Assembly: GCA_027972325.1 (NCBI GenBank)
Contig: JAPMOS010000010.1
Span: 186,001-250,000, forward strand
Direction: 5' to 3'
Length of the DNA: 64,000 nucleotides
Origin: Paratrimastix pyriformis
Lineage: Eukaryota > Preaxostyla > Paratrimastigidae
In this document: positions 49,679 through 60,980 of the stretch, piece by piece
How the letters are laid out: each line of letters begins with the position of its first letter
Numbering within the stretch: position 1 is the first letter of the stretch
Notes under the pieces: model-generated
Database searches by the model: none
The model's input: the letters and a program-made list of their open reading frames with translations, nothing else
Told to the model about the DNA's origin: nothing
Made by a program: the position numbers and the translations under genes

Positions 49679-50992
49679 CGCCCCGCCGCCCAGACACGCG
49701 CCTCCCACGCCCCGCAACCCTTGCAACACCTGCCGCCCCACGCCCAGCCTCACCCGGTCGCCGGTTCGCGCCTGTGGCGGGCGGGGCGGGACCTGGGTGC
49801 GGGTGCAGCGGAGGGGCTGCTCGCCCCGCGGCGCTGCCCACCCACCACCTCGGGCCAGCTGACCTGCTACTACAACCCGGTCCGGACACGGCCCCTGCCC
49901 GCCTGCCCTTTGGGGCGCCTTGGGGGGCCGGGCGAGACGGGATGTGCTCACTGCACAGACACGCGGCTCTGGCTTTGGGCTTCGGGGGGGTCGTCCAGGG
50001 TGCGCTGCCCTTCCTGGTGTGCCCCGACGGGATGCTCTGCCCCACGCCCTACGCGGCCCCCATCCCCGCCCCGCCCGGCTTCTTCCTCACGGCCGCGTCC
50101 GCACCGGCCCCGCTCCCCCGAACATCCCCACCCACCCCACCCGCACATCCCGCACCCCCTCCCGCACCCCTGCCCCACCATGGGCCGTTTCCTTCTGGCC
50201 GACCATGGGCCGTTTCCTTCTCTGTGGCTGCCTTCGCCGTCCCGTCTGGGGGCCGGGGCTGCAGGGACCGCGAGACCGTCCACCGGTGCGCCCAGGGCTG
50301 GTACTGCCCCCTCATGCGCAGCAACGACACCGTCATCGCCGGTCCGCACGGCCGCCCACACACACCCTCTTTCCCCCCTTTTTGCAATCCTCATCGCCGT
50401 CCGTCCGTCCGTCCGTCCGTCCGTCCGTCCGTCCCCCGCGGGGCCGCGGGGGCTGTGGCTGGCCTGGGCAGCGGCGGACCCGCCTGACCTGCGGTGCCCC
50501 GGGGGCACGTACTGCCCCGACCCGGCCGGGATGGCGCCCGTCATCTGCCCCACCGCCTTCAACGCCTCCATGGCCCGGCTGGCCAACACCACAAGCTACT
50601 GCCCGCCCGGTCCGCCCCCAACCGCACGCCCCGTGGGCTGCCCGGGGCTTCTGATGCATGTCAACCCGGCCGCAGATGTCTCACCAACACTGGGGGCGGG
50701 GCGGCACTGCCTGCTTGGCGGGGGCGGGGGCGGCAGGGCTGACGGAGCCTCAGGACTGCCCGGCGGGGTGGTACTGTGTGACGCCCCTCAACACGACCCA
50801 ATGCCCCAACGGTCCGTCTCCTTCTGCGCTCCTGGGCCCCGAACCCCCCGGTCTCACGGCTCATCCTCATCGGGGCGGGGCTGCTCGCGGTCGCGCAGGG
50901 ACATTCTGCCCCGCCGGCACCCAGGTCCCCGAGGTCCGCCTGCATCCCCCCCCCCCCCCCCCCCCAGCTGCCGGACCTTTTCTCCCATCAGC

Positions 50993-51041
<49 letters not shown>

Positions 51042-54000
51042 GTCATCGTCATCGTCATCGTTATCGTCATCGTCGTCATCGTCATCGTCATCGTCATTGC
51101 CCCTCCTGCCTCACGCCCTGCCCGCCGCGCAGGCCTGCCCCAGCGGGTGGTACTGCCCCACCCCGGCCAGCAAGTTGCTCTGCCCGGCGGGCCACTTCTG
51201 CAGGATGGGCGTCCAGGCCCCACGCAGTCCGCGCCCACGCCCCTTCCCGCCCCTTCCCGTCCCTCCCCCCCCGGAGACGGCTCCCCCCCATCAGGTTGCA
51301 CATGCGGGGGTCGCGGGGGGTCGCAGAGTGCTACTTCCTGGTGGGCTGCCCGCCCGGGACGGCGACCGAGGCCGCGCCCTGGCAGGGGCTGCTGCTGGTG
51401 GGGACGGTGCTGCTGGCCGGCCTCGCGGCCATGGTGGCCGTCCACAAGGCCCAGGCGAGGCGCCACGCGCGCCACCTGGTCGGCACATGACTGGCCCCGC
51501 CCCGCCCTCCCCTCCCCCCCAGCCCCCCCTCATGCCACCCTCCCCCGGCCCCTCACGCCACTCCTGTGGGCTGCGTGGATGGCGGGGCACCCAGCGGGCC
51601 GAGGCGGAGGCCGATGAGCAGCGGGGCTCGAGCGCGGCCTCAAAGTCGGCCTCAGGCGCTTGGGCGAGAGGCGAGGGACCCCCACCGGTGGGCGGGGTGG
51701 CCCATGAGGAGAAGGGCGAGGGCCGGGTCGGCGGCCTGGGGGCTGCAGAGGCGGCCGTGGAGGGGGTCATCCGGCCCGCCCCGTGGCCCCAGCCGGAGGC
51801 CATCCGGGTCCACTTCAGGTCTCGCCCCAGCGGCCGCCCTCGCGCCCGTGGGCACACCCGCCCCCGCTTGGCCACCCGCGACCAGCATCTGCCCGCCCAC
51901 ACTCACCCCGAACCCCCTGCGCCTCCGCGTCCCCGGCCGGTACCGCGGGCCTCTCCTTCTCTCTCGCTCCCCCTCCCTCCCTTGGGGCCTGGGTGGGGCC
52001 TGGGTGGGGGGTCGGATGGGCAGCGAGCTCGAGTACGCCCTGCCCGGGGGGCGGGTGCTGCTGCGGGGCGTCTGCGGGGACCTCAGCCCCGGACGCTGCA
52101 CGGCCGTCATGGGGCCCTCGGGCTCCGGTCCGCCATCCCCCGTCGGCTCGCTCATCGGCCCCCATCCCCACTTGCCCTGTGTTGCCCTGTGCTGCCCTCC
52201 GGCCATGCGGGCGGACGGAGCGGGGATGGATGGGCTGGGAACAATCCTCGCCATCGCCCCGGTTCTTCATGCGGGGCTCCTCCCCCCCTGGTGGCGCAGG
52301 CAAGACCACCTTCCTGCACGTGCTGGCGGGCAAGCTGGCCCCCTCGTCGGGGTCGGTCCTGGTCAACGGGCGCCGGGGCGGCCTGGCCCCGTACCGCGAC
52401 CGGGTCGGCTGGGTGGCACAGGTCGGCCATCCCCCCATTCCCCCCCTCCCCACCACGGGGCAAGCACGCGGGGCTGAGGCAACCCACGGGGCACGGGCAC
52501 CCCTTCCTCCTGGGATATGTCACGGGGATGTCATGCCGCTGGGATATGTCACGGGGATATGTCACGGGGATGTCATGCCGCTGGGATATGTCGCTGGGAT
52601 GTCATGCCGCTGGGATATGTCACGGGGATATGTCACGGGGATGTCATGCCGCTGGGATGTCATGTCGCTGGGATATGTCGCTGGGATGTCATGTCACGGG
52701 GATATGTCACGGGGATATGTCGCTGGGATGTCATGTCGCTGGGATATGTCACGGGGATGTCATGTCGCTGGGATGTCATGTCGCTGGGATATGTCACGGG
52801 GATATGTCACGGGGATGTCATGCCGCTGGGATATGTCACGGGGATATGTCGCTGGGATGTCATGTCACGGGGATATGTCACGGGGATATGTCGCTGGGAT
52901 GTCATGTCGCTGGGATATGTCACGGGGATGTCATGTCGCTGGGATGTCATGTCGCTGGGATATGTCACGGGGATATGTCACGGGGATGTCATGCCGCTGG
53001 GATATGTCACGGGGATATGTCGCTGGGATGTCATGCCGCTGGGATGTCATGCCGCTGGGATATGTCACGGGGATATGTCACGGGGATGTCATGCCGCTGG
53101 GATATGTCACGGGGATATGTCGCTGGGATGTCATGTCACGGGGATATGTCACGGGGATATGTCACGGGGATGTCATGTCGCTGGGATGTCATGCCGCTGG
53201 GATATGTCACGGGGATATGTCGCTGGGATGTCATGTCGCTGGGATATGTCACGGGGATGTCATGCCGCTGGGATATGTCACGGGGATATGTCGCTGGGAT
53301 GTCATGTCACGGGGATATGTCACGGGGATATGTCGCTGGGATGTCATGTCGCTGGGATATGTCACGGGGATGTCATGTCGCTGGGATGTCATGTCGCTGG
53401 GATGTCATGTCGCTGGGATATGTCACGGGGATATGTCACGGGGATGTCATGCCGCTGGGATATGTCACGGGGATATGTCGCTGGGATGTCATGCCGCTGG
53501 GATGTCATGCCGCTGGGATATGTCACGGGGATATGTCACGGGGATGTCATGCCGCTGGGATATGTCACGGGGATATGTCGCTGGGATGTCATGTCACGGG
53601 GATATGTCACGGGGATATGTCACGGGGATGTCATGTCGCTGGGATGTCATGCCGCTGGGATATGTCACGGGGATATGTCGCTGGGATGTCATGTCGCTGG
53701 GATATGTCACGGGATGTCATGCCGCTGGGATATGTCACGGGATATGTCGCTGGGATGTCATGTCACGGGGATATGTCACGGGGATATGTCGCTGGGATGT
53801 CATGTCGCTGGGATATGTCACGGGGATGTCATGTCGCTGGGATGTCATGTCGCTGGGATGTCATGTCGCTGGGATATGTCACGGGGATATGTCACGGGGA
53901 TGTCATGCCGCTGGGATATGTCACGGGGATATGTCGCTGGGATGTCATGCCGCTGGGATGTCATGCCGCTGGGATATGTCACGGGGATATGTCACGGGGA

Positions 54001-57000
54001 TGTCATGCCGCTGGGATATGTCACGGGGATATGTCGCTGGGATGTCATGTCACGGGGATATGTCACGGGATATGTCACGGGATGTCATGTCGCTGGGATG
54101 TCATGCCGCTGGGATATGTCACGGGGATATGTCGCTGGGATGTCATGTCGCTGGGATATGTCACGGGGATGTCATGCCGCTGGGATATGTCACGGGGATA
54201 TGTCGCTGGGATGTCATGTCGCTGGGATATGTCACGGGGATATGTCACGGGGATGTCATGCCGCTGGGATATGTCACGGGGATATGTCGCTGGGATGTCA
54301 TGTCACGGGGATATGTCACGGGGATATGTCGCTGGGATGTCATGTCGCTGGGATATGTCACGGGGATGTCATGTCGCTGGGATGTCATGTCGCTGGGATA
54401 TGTCACGGGGATATGTCACGGGGATGTCATGCCGCTGGGATATGTCACGGGGATATGTCGCTGGGATGTCATGCCGCTGGGATGTCATGCCGCTGGGATA
54501 TGTCACGGGGATATGTCACGGGGATGTCATGCCGCTGGGATATGTCACGGGGATATGTCGCTGGGATGTCATGTCACGGGGATATGTCACGGGGATATGT
54601 CACGGGGATGTCATGTCGCTGGGATGTCATGCCGCTGGGATATGTCACGGGGATATGTCGCTGGGATGTCATGTCGCTGGGATATGTCACGGGGATGTCA
54701 TGCCGCTGGGATATGTCACGGGGATATGTCGCTGGGATGTCATGCCGCTGGGATATGTCACGGGGATATGTCACGGGGATTTCATGTCGCTGGGATGTCA
54801 TGTCGCTGGGATATGTCACGGGGATATGTCACGGGGATGTCATGCCGCTGGGATATGTCACGGGGATGTCATGTCGCTGGGATGTCATGCCGCTGGGATA
54901 TGTCACGGGATATGTCACGGGGATGTCATGCCGCTGGGATATGTCACGGGGATATGTCACGGGGATGTCATGCCGCTGGGATGTCGCTGGGATATGTCAC
55001 GGGGATATGTCACGGGGATGTCATGTCACGGGGATGTCATGTCGCTGGGATATGTCACGGGGATATGTCACGGGATGTCATGCCGCTGGGATATGTCACG
55101 GGGATATGTCACGGGGATGTCATGCCGCTGGGATATGTCACGGGGATATGTCGCTGGGATGTCATGTCACGGGGATATGTCACGGGGATATGTCGCTGGG
55201 ATGTCATGCCGCTGGGATATGTCACGGGATATGTCACGGGGATATGTCACGGGGATATGTCACGGGATGTCATGTCGCTGGGATATGTCACGGGATATGT
55301 CGCTGGGATATGTCACGGGGATATGTCACGGGGATGTCATGTCGCTGGGATATGTCACGGGGATATGTCACGGGGATGTCATGTCGCTGGGATGTCATGC
55401 CGCTGGGATATGTCACGGGATATGTCACGGGGATATGTCACGGGATGTCATGTCGCTGGGATATGTCACGGGGATGTCATGCCGCTGGGATGTCATGCCG
55501 CTGGGATATGTCACGGGGATATGTCACGGGGATGTCATGCCGCTGGGATATGTCACGGGGATGTCATGTCACGGGGATATGTCGCTGGGATGTCATGCCG
55601 CTGGGATGTCATGCCGCTGGGATATGTCACGGGATGTCATGTCACGGGATGTCATGTCGCTGGGATATGTCACGGGGATATGTCACGGGGATGTCATGCC
55701 GCTGGGATATGTCGCTGGGATGTCATGTCGCTGGGATGTCATGCCGCTGGGATATGTCACGGGGATGTCATGTCGCTGGGATGTCATGTCGCTGGGATAT
55801 GTCACGGGGATATGTCACGGGGATGTCATGCCGCTGGGATATGTCACGGGGATATGTCACGGGGATATGTCACGGGGATGTCATGTCGCTGGGATATGTC
55901 ACGGGGATGTCATGTCGCTGGGATGTCATGTCACGGGGATATGTCACGGGGATATGTCACGGGGATATGTCACGGGGATGTCACGGGATATGTCACGGGG
56001 ATATGTCGCTGGGATGTCATGTCGCTGGGATATGTCACGGGGATATGTCGCTGGGATGTCATGCCGCTGGGATATGTCACGGGGATATGTCACGGGGATA
56101 TGTCACGGGGATGTCATGCCGCTGGGATATGTCACGGGGATGTCATGTCGCTGGGATGTCATGTCGCTGGGATATGTCACGGGGATGTCATGTCGCTGGG
56201 ATGTCATGCCGCTGGGATATGTCACGGGGATATGTCACGGGGATGTCATGCCGCTGGGATATGTCACGGGGATATGTCGCTGGGATGTCATGTCACGGGG
56301 ATATGTCACGGGGATATGTCACGGGGATGTCATGTCGCTGGGATGTCATGCCGCTGGGATATGTCACGGGGATATGTCGCTGGGATGTCATGTCGCTGGG
56401 ATATGTCACGGGGATGTCATGCCGCTGGGATATGTCACGGGGATATGTCGCTGGGATGTCATGCCGCTGGGATATGTCACGGGGATATGTCACGGGGATT
56501 TCATGTCGCTGGGATGTCATGTCGCTGGGATATGTCACGGGGATATGTCACGGGGATGTCATGCCGCTGGGATATGTCACGGGGATGTCATGTCGCTGGG
56601 ATGTCATGCCGCTGGGATATGTCACGGGGATATGTCACGGGGATGTCATGCCGCTGGGATATGTCACGGGGATATGTCACGGGGATGTCATGCCGCTGGG
56701 ATGTCGCTGGGATATGTCACGGGGATATGTCACGGGGATGTCATGTCACGGGGATGTCATGTCGCTGGGATATGTCACGGGGATATGTCACGGGGATGTC
56801 ATGCCGCTGGGATATGTCACGGGGATATGTCACGGGGATGTCATGCCGCTGGGATATGTCACGGGGATATGTCGCTGGGATGTCATGTCACGGGGATATG
56901 TCACGGGGATATGTCGCTGGGATGTCATGCCGCTGGGATATGTCACGGGGATATGTCACGGGGATATGTCACGGGGATATGTCACGGGGATGTCATGTCG

Positions 57001-60000
57001 CTGGGATATGTCACGGGGATATGTCGCTGGGATATGTCACGGGGATATGTCACGGGGATGTCATGTCGCTGGGATATGTCACGGGGATATGTCACGGGGA
57101 TGTCATGTCGCTGGGATGTCATGCCGCTGGGATATGTCACGGGGATATGTCACGGGGATATGTCACGGGGATGTCATGTCGCTGGGATATGTCACGGGGA
57201 TGTCATGCCGCTGGGATGTCATGCCGCTGGGATATGTCACGGGGATATGTCACGGGGATGTCATGCCGCTGGGATATGTCACGGGGATGTCATGTCACGG
57301 GGATATGTCGCTGGGATGTCATGCCGCTGGGATGTCATGCCGCTGGGATATGTCACGGGGATGTCATGTCACGGGGATGTCATGTCGCTGGGATATGTCA
57401 CGGGGATATGTCACGGGGATGTCATGCCGCTGGGATATGTCGCTGGGATGTCATGTCGCTGGGATGTCATGCCGCTGGGATATGTCACGGGGATGTCATG
57501 TCGCTGGGATGTCATGTCGCTGGGATATGTCACGGGGATATGTCACGGGGATGTCATGCCGCTGGGATATGTCACGGGGATATGTCACGGGGATATGTCA
57601 CGGGGATGTCATGTCGCTGGGATATGTCACGGGGATGTCATGTCGCTGGGATGTCATGTCACGGGGATATGTCACGGGGATATGTCACGGGGATATGTCA
57701 CGGGGATATGTCACGGGGATATGTCACGGGGATATGTCGCTGGGATGTCATGTCGCTGGGATATGTCACGGGGATATGTCGCTGGGATGTCATGCCGCTG
57801 GGATATGTCACGGGGATATGTCACGGGGATATGTCACGGGGATGTCATGCCGCTGGGATATGTCACGGGGATATGTCACGGGGATATGTCACGGGGATGT
57901 CATGCCGCTGGGCTATGTCACGGGGATGTCATGTCGCTGGGATGTCATGTCGCTGGGATATGTCACGGGGATGTCATGTCGCTGGGATGTCATGCCGCTG
58001 GGATATGTCACGGGGATATGTCACGGGGATGTCATGCCGCTGGGATATGTCACGGGGATATGTCGCTGGGATGGGGCAGGACGACCTGCTGCCGGGCGAC
58101 ATGACCGTCAAGGAGGTCGTCGCATTCAGCGCCCGGCTGAGGCTGCCCCGCTCCGTCCGTCGCGGTTCCCCCACGCCTCCCCGGCCGGCCCTTGGTGTGC
58201 CCGCCTGCCCGACCCGTGCCCATCGCCCCCGCCTGTCCTCCCCGCCCCGCCGCAGACCACGGCGGGCCAGCGGCAGGCCATGGTCAACCACGTCCTGGAC
58301 GTGCTCTCGCTGCGCAGCTGCCGGCACACCCGCATCGGCGACCCCAGGCGCCGCGGCATCTCCGGTCCGCCCCCGCGCCCCCTGCCCCTCGGGCCCTCAT
58401 GCTCCTCCCTTCCCCTCCTCCTCACCCCCTTCCCCTCCCGACAGGGGGCCAGCGGAAGCGGTGCAGCATCGGGGTGGAGCTGGTCAGCCGGCCCACGATG
58501 ATCCTCCTCGACGAGCCCACATCGTCCGCCCCCCCGCCCTCGCGCCCCCTCGTGCCCCTCCCGCCGCCCCCACCCCGCCGCCTCGTGCCCCACCCCCGCG
58601 GGACCCTGTCTCACGGAGTTTCCGCACAATCCGTGATCGGGGACGGGCTGGCGGGACGGGACGCGGGGTGCAGGGGGCTGGACAGCACCCAGGGCATGCA
58701 GATCGTGGGCTGCCTGCGGGAGATCGCCGGCGGGGGCATCACCGTCTGCGCGGTCATCCACCAGCCCCGCTTCGAGGTCTTCCGGCTCTTCCACGACCTG
58801 CTCCTCCTCGGCCCCGGTCCGCCAGGCCGCCCACCCCGCCCCCCCCGCCCCGCCCCGCCGGCCCCCGACCCGGCCCTGTCTGGCCCATCCCTCGATTGTG
58901 ATGGTTTTCGTTCCGCCAGCGCCCTTCTGGCATCGTCGCTGCCCTGGCCATGGTCGTGGCCCCTTGTGGCCGAGGGCCGTGACGATCATGTCTCTGTGCC
59001 GTGTCAGAGGGAAATGTGTTTCCGTTTGTCACCCGATCTTCACCGTGGTGGCGGTGGGCTGCTTCTGGGGCGGGGGGGCAGAGGGCTGCGCGATCTACTT
59101 CGGGCCCACCGAGGAGGCCCTGGGCTACTTCGAGGGGCTCGGCTTCCGCTGCCCGGCCTTCTGCAACCCGGCCGACTACCTGCTCGACCTCGCCTCGTCC
59201 GCCCCCGCCCGCCCCCGCCCGCCCCGCACGCCCCCGCCCGCCCGCCCCTGCCCTCCCTGCCGACCCCGGCGGCGTGGCCCCACCCGCGATCCTCACCGCC
59301 CCACCGCCGCCTGACAGGGGCCGGGTGCCGCGCGAGGGCCACCCCGAATTCCGGCCGTGGCATCTGGGCGCCATCTGGCGGGCCCACCAAGCCGGCCGCA
59401 CCCAGGCCCAGGCGACCCCCAACCCGCTCCGCCCGCCGTCTCCTCCACGCCCCCGCCAAGCCGCCGAGCCGGCCGAGCCGCCCCCGCCACCGCCCACCGA
59501 CCTCTCGCCTGCCAGCCCTCCGCTCCCCACCACCCCTGCCCCTGGGCCTGCCCCTGCCGCCTCCGGGGATCATGCGCCGCCACGGCCGACCCCAACCCTG
59601 GCGGCACCCCTAGCCCGCGAGGCCCAGCCGCCCATCCCCATCTGCACCCCGTCCGTCCTCGCCCCGCTGCTGGGCGGGCCACCCGACGGGAGCCCCCAAA
59701 CTGCAGACGCCCCGGCTGCGCCGTCCCTCGGCGACCCGGCCCCGTCAGCCACGCCAGGCCCCCTCAATGATGAGGGTGCCGCCCCTCCAGCGCCCCTTCC
59801 GGTGCCCTCGCTGCCACCACCGGGAGAAAACCAGGGCCAGGGCCAGGGGGACTGGGATTGGGAGGCCCTCGGGATGGCCGCGGGCGATGGAGCCAAGGCA
59901 CCCCCCTCCCGCGGGTTGGCGGGGCGGCTGTGGCTTCGGCTGGCCGGCCACGGGCGAAGCGCAGGCGTCTATGCGGCCTCCGTGGCCGAGGGGCTGCTGG

Positions 60001-60946
60001 CCGCATGGTCGGTCCTTCCGCCGGTATCGTCCCATGCCCAGCCTCCCAACCACGGGTCTGCCGGAGCCCACGAACCCTTGTTGTGTGGGGTGTCACTGTG
60101 TGGCTGTGTGGGTCTGGGGCGTGGGTGGGTGGGCGCAGTTGCTGCTGTTGCTGCTGCTGTGGATGCGGCCGCCGGGGCGTGGGCGGCCGGGGCCGGTCGG
60201 AGCTGCCCTCCTTCTGGTGGCAGCTGCGGGTCTTCGCCTGGCGGGAGGGCCTGCTCCTCTACCGCAAGGCCTACGGGGCCCTGGCGATGGCCCTGCTGAT
60301 GGTGGCCGTGGGCACGAGCGTGGGCCTCATCTACTACAACGTCTCGGGGCTCCCCGCCAAGACCGTCCGTCGCTCCTCCCCACGCCCCCTCCTGGCCTCA
60401 TCGGACGGGCCCCCCGGGGGGCGGGCAGATGGTGGTTGTGATCGCTCTGGAGTTCTTCGCCACGGTCGACGGGGTGCCCCTCTTCGCCACCGACCGGCTG
60501 CTCTACTTCAAGGAGGCCGCGGCCGGGCTGAACCCCCTCGCCTACTACATCGCCAAGGTCGCATACCCCTGGCCCTGGCCCTTTCCTTGCCCATTGCCCT
60601 GCCCACCCGCCCGCCCGCAGCCCTTTCCTCCCGCGCGTTCCGGTCGTGACATCATCGCGCGTTTCGCTTCGCGTCCCGGCGTTCCCCCCGCGTCCCCGGC
60701 TCAGCTGCTGGTGCACCTGCCCATGATGGTGGTGCACCCGCTGCTCTTCATGGTGGCCTACTACATGGTCACCAGTCCGCTGGCCTCCTTCGGGCGGCTC
60801 TTCGCGTCCGTGCTGGGGCTGCAGTTCGCCTGCTCGGGCCTGGGCTACGTCATCGCCATGCTGGGCCTGGCCAACTCGAGCATGGTGGTCGTCTTCGTGT
60901 GCGTCCTCGGTCCGGCCCCGCCCGGCTCCTCGGACCCGATTAATGA

Positions 60947-60980
<34 letters not shown>

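Noticed and set aside
50397-50435. GTCC repeat as tandem splice donors
   Set aside because: It lies inside an intron already opened by GTCCGCA near 50340; it is simpler to read it as a microsatellite.
52510-58074. CRISPR array
   Set aside because: There are no unique spacers; all units are variants of the same words, and the region is an intron in a eukaryotic gene.
51097-58901. Three overlapping plus-strand reading frames of about 2,000-2,370 codons across the minisatellite
   Set aside because: They exist only because the repeat words contain no stop trinucleotide on that strand. Conserved ABC motifs on both sides join perfectly when the array is removed as an intron.
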